DNA of 64,000 nt, from positions 3,232,010-3,296,009 of the forward strand of contig NC_060061.1 of assembly GCF_020283565.1 (NCBI RefSeq), given 5' to 3'. Of this stretch, positions 1 through 12,539 are shown one piece after another. The notes beneath the pieces are model-generated. The model was not told the origin of the DNA, did not search any database, and saw nothing but the letters and a program-made list of their open reading frames with translations. The number at the start of each line of letters is the position of its first letter. Within the stretch, counting starts at the first letter, position 1. The stretch is from Trifolium pratense (Eukaryota > Streptophyta > Magnoliopsida > Fabales > Fabaceae). Both the position numbers and the translations under genes were made by a program.

Positions 1-738
1 TTTTTTTTTATCAATTATATTATTACATTATCAAATAATTTACACCTACATTAATGAAAAGAATGAGATTAAATGCGATTGAAGCAATGAAAGATAAGAG
101 CATATTCGAAATTTTCTTATATAGAAACATGAATAAATTTTAATTCAGGTTGAAAATTCTATAGCTCAAAGGTAGGTTGAGAATCACAAAATTGTGATTA
201 GGTGGCAGTAGGTGTAGCTTTTTCTGTGTTGAAGCGTCAAGTTAACTGCAAATCGAAGTTAGTCAATATATTCCCTCTGACCCGGATTGCCGCCGTAAGA
301 AAAACACGCTGTTTTGAATTGCAGCCATCGATTCAAACTCGGACGGCATCGATACACACTGAAAAAATCAACTACAATCTCAGGACGTCGATTCGAGATC
401 AAACAGTTTGAACGACTGACATATCCGTCAAATCCAAGTTACCGCATCAAATCCAAATCATTCAATCCTAAGATTAAGGAGTATTGGGTGTGTTTCCAAT
501 GCCATATAACCAACTATTGTTATTCTCACAGGAGCGGACTACAGAGTGTCAGTGCAAAAATAATTAAGGCCGTGAAAGAAAAAAAAAATTGTTCTAGCTA
601 GTGAATAACCACATCCTTGAAAAATCCTCGACTAGCTAAACCTTACAAAACCAAAGAATAACCACTTCCAACTACAAATACAAAACTGATTCAAAAGCAG
701 CATAATTTTAGGGTACCAAAATCTTGACATATCAGAAC
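1..738. other. 3' flank of the ASADH gene; no other gene seen
   Basis: This stretch lies downstream of the minus-strand aspartate-semialdehyde dehydrogenase gene and probably includes its 3' UTR (roughly 640-738). Two short overlapping open frames at 202-601 have no recognisable motif and no supporting splice structure. I see no RNA gene or transposon ends here. Confidence 0.5.
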
Positions 739-3602
739 TCATAGCAACAACTCGGCGATCTGGATTGCGTTAAGTGCAGCTCCCTTGCGAATTTGATCCC
801 CGCATATAAAAATGTCCAACCTGTGTGTAAAATCCACTGTTAATGTAAAATATTATGATAAAGTGCAAAACTGGTTGAAAACTGATATATTGCCATAGAA
901 GAAATTACCCTTGATTCCCATCCTGAGACAGGTCGCGGCGAATCCTGCCAACAGCAACATCATCCTTATTTGACACTTCCAATGGAGTAGGGAAGTTATT
1001 AGATTCACGGTCGTCAATAACCACTACACCCGGAGCATTCTTCAAAATCTCTCTTGCAGTGTCCTAAAGATATTAAAACCAAAGAAATTCAGATATGAGA
1101 TCTTAAGCCCTGCTTAAAATTGTATAAGGCCTTTCCATATTCAAACATGAAATACACAGAATCATAAAATTTGCTGTTTTATACATATGAAAAAAGGGAA
1201 CAAAAATCTTCAAGAAATGACAACAATGCATAAATGGTGTCCAGGACTATCTATAAACATAGGCTCAAAAAAGCATAAATCTGTTACTTGATCAAAAAGA
1301 TTAGATAGAATTGTTTATGATGAGTCTGAATTTAACACAAATACAGCCTTAAAAATCAATTTTGTTATTTAATACAAATAAAGCTTTAGACATCCTGCAC
1401 CAACTTTTGTATGATGACAAGGGAAAAGTCACTAAGGTTACAACCCTAAAACTAATTGTGGCAACTCACAATATGTCACACAATTAACTTGTTAAATACC
1501 CCTAATCAATCTAAATCAAAAGCCCCTTATCCTTTGATCAAAAGCCACAAAATCTAGCCTCCATGGCCGACCATGCAGGAAACTCAATGTTAATAGGGTG
1601 GAACCAAATATAACTAACCTCATCAACAATCTTACTCTAACCTAATTAAATGAATATTCCATAAATTTTATGAACACATAATGTTGTACCAATTTGAACC
1701 CTAATACAAACCATTTTCTTTGCATCATTTTTGGAGGGGGAGAAAATGTTATAGTCTGACAAAAATATATTTTAAAATGGAATAAATCAGTTGTGAGCTA
1801 TGTAATTTTGCAGCTACAACGTAAAGAGAAAATAGTATTAACTACCTCATCAAGGGGATTCTCGAATTGAAGATTCACACTCTCAGCATGAGCCCGCATG
1901 ACAGGAACTCGTATACATGTAGCTGTTACTTTAACGTCCTTGTCATTCTGCAAAAGAGTAGTGAAACAAGGTATAAGAATTTCATAACATGATTTTTTTT
2001 TAAAAAAAAAGCAAATAAAAAACATAACTCACCCAAATTTTTCTCGTCTCCTTGACCAATTTCATTTCTTCTTCATTATATCCATTTGGAAGAACAGGCG
2101 CATTGTGTGAGAACAGATTAAAAGCATACTGCAAAAAAAACAAAGTCATCATGAAGCAATTCTCAAACTTCAAATCACAAGAGATGTAGAAAGAGCAGCA
2201 CATACCTGTCTGTTAAATATATTACATGTTGGTGGTTTTCCTTCCAATACCTTCAAAGTAAAAAACAAAAACTTCAATTTGTGATCAAAGACTACGAAAC
2301 CAGCTTCTCCTCACATAATTTCCCTGTAGTAAAATATGAGATAGATCAAATCAAACCTCACGAGTTTGCAACTCAAGTTCTTCCATTGCAGCAGCACCAG
2401 CTCCACTAGCAGCCTGATATGTACTAACAACCATACGCAACACCTGTAACATTTATCAAACAAACACAAAAAGTAAATAAACCGCCCAAACTAAAATACA
2501 TAATAAAATCACATACTAAAATAAAATGACATCTAAACCCTACTCCTATCAAACACCATACAACTTAAGTGGATCCGGATTCAGTGCAGTCGGAGAGAGG
2601 TCGCATTGCAGTCGGTCATATCTGGACCAAGTGATTAAGACCAGACAGTCCATATTTCGAGCTTAAATTTTATACTTAAAAACAGTTAAAATCTGATATT
2701 AAAATATGGACTGTCTGATCTTAAAATCGATTTTAACATGTTCTAATAACCTTGAGTAAAATTGATTGTAACTTGAAGCTAGAATTTGAAGTCAACATTC
2801 CTACAACAGATTTTTCATCTTCAAATCTATTATTCAACTCACTTTTACATAATGTATCCAAACTACATAAACCATCTCAACAATTTTACAAAGTCAATTA
2901 ATTAAAAATAAATTTTTGTCGCCTAAACCAAACAAACACAAACTAAATATTGAGAATTAGTAAATTAGAAAATAGCATTTCCAATCAGAGAACTAATTCA
3001 ATTCATTAAGCAACTAAATAGAAAAAAGATTGAACCTTTGCACGACGATGAAGAGGTGTAGCAGCCATTAAGCAAATAATTGTAGAACAATTAGGATTAG
3101 CAATAAGAGCACCTTTTCCCATTCCAACTTTAATATTCTTCATTGCTTCAGGATTCACTTCAGGTATAACCAATGGAACATTCTCATCCATTCGAAACGC
3201 AGAGCTATTATCAACAACAATGGTACCTCGATCCACAGCAATAGGACCAAACTTTTTACTAATTGAACCACCAGCACTGAAAAGAGCAATGTCAACACCG
3301 TTAAAACTCTCCGCCGTCAGCTCCTCCACAACGTAGTCTTTGTTCTCGAAGGTTAAATGGCGGCCGGCGGAGCGTTTTGATGCGAGCATTTTGATGGAAC
3401 TGTATGGGAAATCACGGTCGGAGAGAACGGAGAGAAATTCTTGACCGACGGCGCCGGTGACTCCGACGACGGCGATTGTTGGTGCGTTTTGTTGAAGGGA
3501 CATTTGGACTCTTCCTGGTGGTGATGCATATTTGGGTTTGGGTCGGGTTGGGAGTGTGGCGGAGATGAAATGGGTTTGGCGTAAGAGAGAGAGTGAAGCC
3601 AT
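739..3602 (-). CDS. ASD: Aspartate-semialdehyde dehydrogenase, chloroplast (7 exons)
   Basis: The enzyme makes aspartate semialdehyde from aspartyl phosphate with NADPH, the branch step toward lysine, threonine, methionine and isoleucine. Exons read from the start are 3602-3036, 2443-2357, 2250-2206, 2128-2033, 1947-1846, 1063-909 and 820-739. All joins have GT-AG sites and keep phase, giving about 377 residues, the usual plant length. Residues 1-40 are Ser/Arg-rich and acid-poor like a transit peptide. The nucleotide-binding loop GVTGAVG is at 47-53 and the phosphate-site SSAFR at 133-137. The catalytic cysteine is Cys172 in ANPNCST, and the catalytic histidine lies in RAHAE near residue 285 (exon 5). 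The protein ends [19 protein letters not shown]. No break was found. The gene stands alone on its strand. Confidence 0.93.
2634..2724. repeat. Short foldback in ASADH intron 1
   Basis: A 23-base arm at 2634-2656 is repeated in inverted orientation at 2702-2724 with one mismatch; the core is AGACAGTCCATATTT. It lies wholly within intron 1 and looks like part of a small MITE-type insertion, though no outer ends or target duplication were identified. Confidence 0.5.
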
Positions 3603-5339
3603 TGATGGATTCTAGAGAGAGAGAAAGAAAGAAAGGGTTTTTACTTTGTTGTTGGACTTTAGAAGTGGGACAGTAACTGAAAACAGAGGACGAGGTGGCA
3701 GAAAACTAAAAACCAGTGCACCAAGGGTATAATGGTCTTTGTACTTAATCAGCCGTTATATTGGTATAAATTAAGAAAAAGTAGGAGTAATTTTTTTTGT
3801 TAGAAAAAACATTTTTTTAAATGAGTGAGTATATCATAATTTCATCCCAGATATGTAAAATCAAAGAGAATTTGATTCCATATGTTGTAATGATAAAGAA
3901 GGCAAATTTGAAACTACAAATTCTAACTCACTGACATGTTGAAATTACTAGTGTCGGATGTCGTGATTGAGTTCGATACCCGATATCTTCACTGTATATG
4001 TGAATTTTCAATAACTTTGTCATTTCGTCTATTAAAAGAAAAAAAAAACAAATTTGGTTTAATTGTCTCTTAACTCTGCCTGCTAATCAATAATGATATA
4101 GAAAGTAAATTTGATTTCATCGTTCATTTGTTAGAAATTTTAAAAAATTGTGTTTTTTGGGGTTAGAAATTCACTTTTAATTTTAAATTAAATAAGTGGG
4201 TGCATTTTGGTCCGAACTCAGCATATTGCACGTAATGTACTTATCAACTAAACTATGTTTATGGGGACAATAAAAAAAAATAGTGATTTTAATTAATACA
4301 TTGAGTTCAAGTGATTGATGAACTATTGTTTTGGACAAATTGTTTGAGAGAACTCGAATTCGATTTCTAATGAAACATTTTTTGCCAAACTTTATTTACC
4401 TTGCAATTGAGTTCTTGATCAACGGACCCATTTCCGTGAGAACTAGAGATTATGACTTAAAAAAAAAAAATAAATTTGTGATTTTAATATTAAATAATTT
4501 AGGCTATGTTTGGATTATTTTGGTGCTAATGATTACTTTTATGCTGTGGATTATTTTGTTGCCAATGATTATGATGTTGATGGTGGTGGGTATGAAAGTG
4601 AAAATGAAGAGATTGAGGATCTCTTGGATTCTGTTGATCCCTCATTAGGAGCAGATGATAATTTTGATAATGATGATTTGGATAAAGTGGCCAATTCAAT
4701 GAGGTTGATGATGACTTGGATATAGATAGATATACCCTCAGATATGGAAGAGGATGATGTTGATGATACTCCATTAATTTGCTGATGATGGTAGTGAGGA
4801 TGACAATGATGTTGATATGGATCAAGTTGACAAAAGAAAATAAAATGTAAAACTGGTGGCAAAATGTTGATATGAAGAGTTTGAGCATATGCTTGAAGAT
4901 GATCATACTGAGAAAAAAAGTCTGCTCAATGAAGAAGTATCTCCATTTCTTAAGGATTTTGCATTGTGGTTAGTGGTGTTCATGATCATCCATTCATTGT
5001 TAAAGTGCTTCTTACCATGTAACTTTTTCATCTATTAAACAATATATTCCACTGCCGAGGCTTAGTACTAATAATACCGATGTCTATTATTAGACTGTAC
5101 AATTGTGTATGAAAATTTCAGTGATGTTTACCACTTCATCTATCCTTCGTCTATTGACAACATCATAACTAGGAACATTGATTGAATCTAACCACCCCAA
5201 AGAGCAAAAACAAAAGTACATGTTTTAGACTCCTAAATAAGGAGAAAAAACAGACAAAGGCTAAAAAAGCACACAAAAGTTAAACTGCACAAATGAGAAT
5301 CATGGAATTTTCGCAACAAAAAGAAAAGTGTCATTTCTT
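3603..5339. other. Intergenic: ASADH promoter and degraded repeats
   Basis: The ASADH 5' UTR and promoter lie next to 3602. Around 3925-4060 and 4295-4440 there are tRNA-like pieces (box-B-like GAGTTCGATACCC and AACTCGAATTCGA) typical of old SINEs. At 4510-4725 the plus strand encodes a short Asp/Glu/Asn-rich stretch with an early stop, continued in broken frames to about 4900. It could be a decayed acidic-protein exon, but I recognise no family. Nothing else is supported. Confidence 0.4.
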
Positions 5340-5780
5340 TATTTTTTTTATATCAAAGAGGGCCTAAACCCAAGAGAAAAGAGATCGCAATGGAATCAAA
5401 TGGTGAGTGTTGATCCCCAAAACATCAGCAAAAAATAGATCTCTAATATGACTCGGACAAGTCTAACGTGCAACCCATATTTGCCAATGCATCCGCAAAA
5501 CTTGTTTGCTTTGCGATAATGAGTGTGAAACATTCACTTCCCACTCCTCATCCAACAATCTTCTTATTATACTCTGTAACAAAGAACAACTCATGGAGCT
5601 ACTAAACACACCAGTTATAATAACTTTTGCAACTGAGATCGAATCAATATTAACTTCAACCTTTCGGAATTCCTTCTTCCTTGCAAATTTCAAGGCTTCC
5701 AAAACACCCCAGAACTCTGCTACAAAAGCACTTCCAACACCAACAAATTTAGCAAAACCATCACTAGGTGTCTTCTTTTA
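5340..5780 (-). pseudogene. LINE 3' end: RNase H-like fragment
   Basis: Reading the minus strand from about 5780, the frame encodes GFAKFVGVGSAFVAEFWGVL followed by ALKFARKKEFRKVEVNIDS. This is the RNase H-like (RVT_3) module at the 3' end of plant non-LTR retrotransposons, with the A-E-x-x-G/A-x-x-x-A-L core and the E/N-x-D-S motif. Only the middle of the domain is left. About 120 bases downstream on the minus strand an A-rich run (about 5340-5350) may be the old poly(A) tail. There is no reverse transcriptase nearby. It could also be a host-captured RNase H exon, which I think less likely. Confidence 0.65.
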
Positions 5781-6466
5781 CATTTAGCCAGTTAGAATCA
5801 TTAGTTTGTGGTTGTTACAAGGAGGAGTAGAAAATAAACGAAACATATGGGAAGTCCTAAAAATCTACCCGTGTTAATGCCATTGTCTGTCAAAGGCAAC
5901 TAAATTCCCATGAAATGATCGTGAAATGATACAAGTTAATACAACGGTAGGTGTTATCTAACACTTACTTGTGGGGCTTCAAATTGAATCTATTGGATGA
6001 CTAACCTTCACGAATTTGCTTTGATTGATGAGTAGGGTAGAAAATTGAAATATTCTGAATTTGGAAGGGGAAAACACAATATAACCGAGGGAATTCGTCT
6101 CCATTCTAATATTAGTATATTTCAGAGAACGTTTTTCGAAACCTACTGAGCGGAAAATGTTTTTCGAAAATTTATCTCACTTGAGAAATGGTTTTCCAAA
6201 TAATACTTCGGAGGTAAAAACAGAAATATTGGGAGCCTAGAACAAAGGTGGGGAAGAGAAAATTTCAAACTAAAGATGAGATTAATCCAAGTCCAATTCA
6301 ACAATTTTTAATTGGGAAGTTCTATGGTGCATTTGAATAAACTCAAGTGTACTGGAGCATTAGTTCATTAAATTAGTAGGTAAATGAATACTCCCTTCAT
6401 TTTTTTAAGTGTCATTTGAGAATTGTGTGCACTATTCATATAACATACTTTGACCATATTTTATTA

Positions 6467-6532
<66 letters not shown>

Positions 6533-7300
6533 AAATATTACCATATAAGATATTATTCAATTCGCCTCGAAGAATATTTTCAAAATATATAATTTTTATA
6601 ATTTTTTATAACATATAACTAAAGATATTAGTGATTAAAGTTGTGCATTGACATGTGTATCGTGATCTAAAATGACATTAAAAAGAAACAGAGAGAATAT
6701 TTTTCTTGAGCAACACTTATATAGACACAAACCTAAATCAAAATATTTGGGCGCCCGCACACACACGTAGATGAAAATAATTTAAAAGAAAAATAAATTA
6801 GTCACATCATTCAATTATTTTATATTTATTTTTTTAGGTGTGTGAGTATGTTTAAATATTTATCATTTAAGTTTGTGCCTATCTAAGTATTTCTCTTTTT
6901 CTGAAAGAAATTATTTATTGTATAATTAAAAAATTATAATACTAAATATTATTTATCAAAATTACCAAAAATGTAAAATTTGATATTTTTTGAATTTTTA
7001 TTACTCATAATAGTCAATATTAAATATTTTTTTTAAAAAAAATATAAAAAAATAATATAATTCTTATAATCGATAAGATTGTATTTTTTCTTATGAAATT
7101 TTTATCTCTAAAATAATAATCGATTGTTGTTTTTTTTGATAATGGATTGTTGTAATTGTTAGCTTATCAATCTAATAATATGTACCTTAGGGTTAGCATG
7201 ACCCATAACAACTTCTTTTTTTTTTATAATTCAAAGCCCTTTCCACTTCGTTTTTGAAGAAAACCATCACCATTCACCAAAGACAAAAAAAAAGAAAAAA
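5781..7300. other. Intergenic between LINE remnant and EAF; AT-rich
   Basis: Apart from the MITE at 6391-6697, this is AT-rich non-coding DNA with homopolymer runs at 7020-7060 and 7205-7310. The promoter of the EAF gene should lie toward its right end. No open frame with recognisable content was found. Confidence 0.4.
6391..6697. mobile_element. Stowaway-type MITE carrying a TA microsatellite
   Basis: The left end CTCCCTTCATTTTTTTAAGT is mirrored, with mismatches, by the right end reading TTCTCTCTGTTTCTTTTTAA on the other strand. Both sides are bordered by TA, the Stowaway/Tc1-mariner target. The centre is expanded by a (TA)n run at about 6469-6528. It is non-coding. Confidence 0.6.
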
Positions 7301-7799
7301 AAAAACACGTTTTTTAAGAATCGAGGAGCTTGTAGTATCATAGACAACAAGTTGGAGTCAGCACTGAACTCAATTTTCCGGTAAACGGAGCCGGAGTTGT
7401 TCGCCGGCCGCCAGCAACAGTGAAAACGTCCGTCCAGGTTTTCCTTTTCCTTCTTTTTTCTCTTGCGATTAATCTATAATCAATAAATCAGAATTAGAGT
7501 TTATAATCTCATAATTTAATCTATAAAATTGTTCTTGTGATGCTGATTGAAAGTGGGAATTAAGATACTCAAAAATTGATTTTTATTAGGTTTTGTTAAA
7601 TTTTGATTATAGGGTCTTATAGAGAGATTCAAATTGTAACTGCACTGCATGGTTAGGATACAAATTATACAATACATTCTGTTGATTAGGATTAGAATAA
7701 TCTTTATTTGTTAATTTCTTTTTGAATGAAATGAATTTGTTAATAACAACTCATTCCAATCAATCAGGTTGTGTAAGGTTTGTGGAATTTTCTTCCACA

Positions 7800-10292
7800 A
7801 TGGCTAACAAATCTAAAGAAGAGCCTAAAACTGCTCCTCAGCCTGATAGGTGGTATGATCTTACCCTTGGACCTTCTTTCAAAGATGAATCGTCTAACAA
7901 ATACTGCACTCTGCGATGTAAGTTTCGGGAAAAAAAATCCCATTTCTAAAAATTCAAACTTGAGTTTGCAATAGTTATATTGTTATGTTTTCGACATTAT
8001 CTATTTTGATTTTTTTAATGTTTATGTCTTGAAATTTGTATAGATGAATTTAAGCCAGCTTCAATTGATAAGACTAAGCCAGGATTGCTACGCAAGACCA
8101 AAGAGAATAGAGTCTCTGTGGAATTTCAGAACAACCAAATAGGAAAACCCAAGGTGACATTTGAGGGAAATAGTGAGGAATACAAGGAAAACGATGCTGT
8201 ATTGTTCTTTGATGGCCGGACACTTCGGTTGGAGCGGCTTGATAGGGCTGTGAAGCAACTGCGACACCTTCGAATGCCTGGCGAGTCTTCAGCTGCTGCG
8301 GCTGGAACTGTTACTGCTCCAGCTGGACCAACTTTGGATCCTCGGTCATCTCCCATTGGGAAGCCCATAAAACCGGCACCTTTTGGCAGTGGCAGGAGCT
8401 CAAATCAAGCTGTACCAGTAAGTGCCTACTAACTATCTTTAGCATAGTTGTCAGTTTAATAGTCTAGTTCCTCTCATCATAAAAATTTATGCAGTGGAGA
8501 CTATCCTTTATATGGTTAATTTTGTTGTATATGAAGATTTTAAGTGTTTTTATGGAAGTTGGTACCTTACTGAACTTGGTATGCACAGTACCGTGTGCGT
8601 TAATATCATAAGAGATCAAGTGAGAGGGCTTTTTAATGTGAGAGATGAGAGGATTAATTAAGAATCATCCCATCAAAACCAATGGTTAAGATGCTTTCTG
8701 GTGCATAGTGTTAGACGCAATCTCCATCGCAGTTATAGATTTCAAGATTAGAATACTCAGTACCTGTTTCTGCTATTGGGTTCAAAATTTTCAACCTAAT
8801 TTCTAAGGTATTAAATTAATTTTTGAATTTGTTGAGGTGATGAATATGCAGTTTTTAGATAAATTGGTTCAACAATCTATTGGAAGACATGAATTGGGTA
8901 GTACTTCAGTTTCAAAAAAGAGGAGCTTTTCAATTGAAAAGCACGAATGGAAGGCACCCGTTGTTGAATTTGTTGAGTATATAATCAATATAAGCTTTGT
9001 TGTTGATTTTTTTGTTTAAAAGAGTACGTCTTTAATTTGATTGTGGTTTGAGAGTAGATTGACGATAATGATTCTTATGATACTCACGTTTAATTGGGAA
9101 TCAATTTCTGAATAAATCATATAGAATTGGAAAACGCAATCACTGTTTGATGTCTCTATCAAGTTTTTTTTTTTAAAAAAAAAAATCACCATAGGGAGTA
9201 AGAAGTAAGAACAACAATGAGAAGTTGTTTGCCTTTTTTCTATGTTGCTTCTATGGTGATGGAAGGCGAGTAAATGATTTATTCCTTCTACTGATTTCTT
9301 TTCTTACCCTGTTACCTTATATTTACATTGATTCTGCACAGGTTGAAGTAGAACGTATTGATGTTGGTGAACCTGAAAATCCTGGTAAGTATGATATGAT
9401 TAGAAGGTTTTTGCAGTAGAGTATTTGGAATTTGTGTTGATTTCCTTGTTTAATTGATTTTATGATGACACATGAGATATCCCAACATATGTCCTTTCTG
9501 TATTACTTGCAATTTTTGGTCATTTTTCGGTTGAATTTCTGTTTCTCACTGCAACCTTTTTCTTCAATCTGGTGCATGGAGGATATACTAAGCTGTTGAA
9601 ATATTTAATCATTATTAGACTAGATACCATTTGATTTTATATTTATTGTGTTTTAATTTTAACTCCTTAAATCACTCCTTAATTTGCGGAGTGTCTTTAT
9701 GTACTCTCTACTATACATATTAACTGTTCACCGGTATCTTCTAGGCACATATTTTTTGCTGGATGTTTTTCAAAAGTGATGCATCCACAATTGATGAAAT
9801 GGTTTGCAGTGGCTTTGCTATGTATCTATTGATTTGAAATTAATTTAATGCTGTACTTATCATATGACAGGCCTCAAATCTGGTTCCAAGAGGTCAGCTG
9901 ATCATCTAAATGAACCACCCACTGTTTACGCTACCTCACCAGTTGCCATAAATGAAGCCGAAGAACCTGGAGAGATAGACATGGAAGAACTTTTTGGAGG
10001 TGGAACACCTGAGGATGACAACAATGTTGAAGAAAAGGATAATGTTGGATTTGACATGAATGTTCCACTCACTGATGATGAAATTGCTGATGTAGATGAT
10101 AGTGGTGATGAGGTGGACAAAGGACCCAATGCTGCTGAAGCTCTCAGAGCCCAGGTGAATGCAGAGGGGAGGAATGAGCAAACATCTACTTCCAGTAGTA
10201 GCAGTGGCAGTGGAAGCAGTGGAAGCGGTAGTGGGAGCAGTAGCAGCAGTGATAGTGAAGGCAGTGATGAAGACTCGGTTACCTCGATATAA
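7800..10292 (+). CDS. EAF: ELL-associated factor (EAF) family transcription elongation protein
   Basis: The protein is predicted to act in the nucleus with ELL-type RNA polymerase II elongation factors. Coding exons 7800-7917, 8044-8417, 9342-9384 and 9871-10292 join with GT-AG sites and intact phase to give 318 residues. The N-terminal half (about 10-110) is the EAF domain: DRWYDLTLGPSF, YCTLRYEFKPASID, then an acidic VTFEGNSEEYKENDAVLFFDG segment. The C-terminal half is acidic (PGEIDMEELFGG) and ends in a Ser/Gly/Asp run, as expected of the EAF activation region. The start is the first ATG after an acceptor-like CAG at 7767-7769, so a 5' UTR intron with donor near 7437 is likely. There are no breaks. 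The reverse-strand frames opposite the last exon are shadows of the serine repeat. Confidence 0.88.
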
Positions 10293-11071
10293 AATTGCAT
10301 AACCGTGGGATTTTTCCTTCTTTTCCTTTTATCAGTTATCGTTTTTGTTGCGAATAATCCAATATATATAAAATGTGTTTATCAAGCCTGGGTTAGGTTT
10401 TTCACTTTTTCTTTCTTTTCCTTTTATAATTTATAGTTTTTGTCACAAATTATCCAATATATAGAATGTATTTATTAAGCCTGGGTTAGAAAAATGTAGA
10501 TTCTAAAAGGTTGGGAATTTTGTTATATATGACAAATAGAGTGCAAAAGGGTATTAGTGATATGGTACTGTATATAAGTATATTTGATGTTTTTAAATCG
10601 TCTTTAATTTTCTTTGTCATGACTAAAACATGTAAGCAACTTTTAAGGCATATAAGAAACCCCCAACTTTTCTCATGAGTTGACAAACTGAGCGGTCATG
10701 ACTAAAAAAAAATCACTTAGGTAATACAACTACTGAAAAAAATGCCCTTTTATCAGCGCAGAAAATTAACTTTCTTTCACCTAATATTTTTTAAGCCAAA
10801 AAAAAAATACTACTAATATTTTTCTTCAAAATTACCAAATTGAATTCTTGAAGGAAGTAACTCAGTGCAATTTCTTGTATGATTTCTTACTGTTTTCCCA
10901 TCACAATTCAAGAAATACTACTAATATGAAGTTGTCTAAAACATTCATCTAAGTGGTTTGATAATCAACAAAACCAACACATAAGGTTTGTTCTTGATCA
11001 ATTATTTATCGAATAAATTAGTTTAAGTTTACAAGCTTTTATTTATGTTACTATTATTTATTTTGTTCTAG
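10293..11071. other. EAF 3' flank and non-coding gap
   Basis: The EAF 3' UTR is followed by a local duplication: about 60 bases around 10311-10400 recur near 10395-10490, both with TTTCCTTTTAT and a later GCCTGGGTTAG. No gene is visible before the TNL fragment. The last part looks like the intron that precedes the LRR exon in the intact TNL. Confidence 0.5.
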
Positions 11072-12480
11072 GATTTACCAAATTTGAAAACACTTGATCT
11101 TCATGGCTCTCAGAACCTGATTCAAATACCAGACCTCTCTCAATGCCCAAATATTGAACAAGTGATTTCTTAGTCATTGTGCAACGTTGGGCGAAGTTTA
11201 TTCTTCTAGTTTCCTTTGCAAGCTCAAATGTTTATGGTTAAATGGTTGTGTTAGCCTTAGGAGTTTACACATTCCTTGCAATATTCTCCAGAGAACTTCT
11301 GGATTAATAGTGCTCAATGGTTGTCACAATCTTGAGATGTTTTCTGTCAGTAATGCAAAAATGGGGGTTCAGCTACAACAAAGTGGCAAGCGATTAAGGT
11401 CCTTTTCTTTGAAATGCTTCACTGAAGATTCATCGAGTTGCTTCCCCGGAATTTTGAGTCCTGGGTATGATGTTAGACCACAGAAATTCTTAATACCTTT
11501 TGACCCCTTCCTGGATTCTGATGACTTAAATAAAGAACCAAAGGATAATATACAATTACTAAACTTAGCATTGTTGAGAGATGGTTCGCCCACATTATTT
11601 CCAAGTTTTCATGAGCTTTGTTGGTTAGATCTCTCCGACTGTGAATCCCTCTCAAGCCTTCCAATTGACCTTTTTAAGATGAAATCTCTAAGAAGACTTT
11701 ACCTCAGTTGTTGCTTTAATTTAGAGAAGTTCCCTGAAATCGAAGCGACTATGGAAAGTTTAGAGGTGCTCATCTTAAACGAAACAGCAATCAAGGAACT
11801 ACCTTCATCCTTGAACCGTTTGGTCAACCTTGAAGAGTTGAGCTTGTACAATTGCCAGAAACTTGAGACTATTCCATCTTCCATTGGAAGTCTAAGCAAA
11901 CTTAGCAAGTTAAACCTTACCTTCTGTGAATCACTTGAATCTTTTCCAAGCAGTATTTTCAAATTGAAGTTGACAAAACTTGATTTGCATGGTTGCTCAA
12001 TGCTGAAGATCTTCCCAGAGATCTTGGAGCCTGCAGAAACTTTTGTTCACATTAACCTAACAAGAACAGCAATTAAGGAACTGCCTTCATCTTTGGAGTA
12101 TTTGGTTCGACTTCAAACCTTGTGCCTGAACTTATGCACTGAACTGGTGTCACTTCCAAACAGCATTGTTAATCTAAACCATCTATCTGGGCTTGATTGT
12201 TCTGGTTGTTGCAGTATTGTGAACCTTCCTGAGTGCATAGCTCATCTCTCAAGTTTGAAATCACTTAATTTAAGTGATTGCAAAAGGCTTGAATGTATCC
12301 CACAACTTCCACCATCTTTAAACAAGTTGTTGGCAGATGATTGCCCATTTGTTGGAGGAATGATTCCAAATTCAACAAAAAAAAGGACGAGAACGTGGTT
12401 ATAGTCCGAGATTTTCAAATGACATTAGATAACCGAGAGGGAGCAAAGCTGCATAATAATCAAGTTTGTTAGGAATGCAA
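11072..12480 (+). pseudogene. TNL fragment: LRR exon without TIR or NBS
   Basis: The block is a copy of the LRR exon of the intact TNL at 35182-37107, including its splice acceptor (TTCTAG before 11072). Near 11163-11165 an extra base breaks the frame. From 11187 a 405-codon frame stays open through about ten leucine-rich repeats, for example LNGCHNLEMFSV and LDLHGCSMLKIFPEILEP. The post-LRR C-terminal domain is deleted: sequence jumps from the PNS-like end of the repeats (about 12375) to DNA matching the TNL 3' UTR (CCGAGAGGGAGCAAAGCTGC at about 12433). No TIR or NBS exon lies upstream. The long open frame has no normal ATG start, since position 11187 is TTG, so translation is doubtful. Confidence 0.85.
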
Positions 12481-12539
12481 CATTTCCTTTGTTTAATGAT
12501 TTGCTAACCACCAATACTTTTCATTTTCAAGCTTTAAAT

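Noticed and set aside
8837..9019. Small frame in the EAF gene
   Set aside because: It lies inside the intron between exons 2 and 3 and is not part of the spliced product.
9926..10300. Leu/Ser-rich minus-strand frames opposite the last EAF exon
   Set aside because: They are shadows of the acidic and serine-repeat coding sequence on the plus strand.
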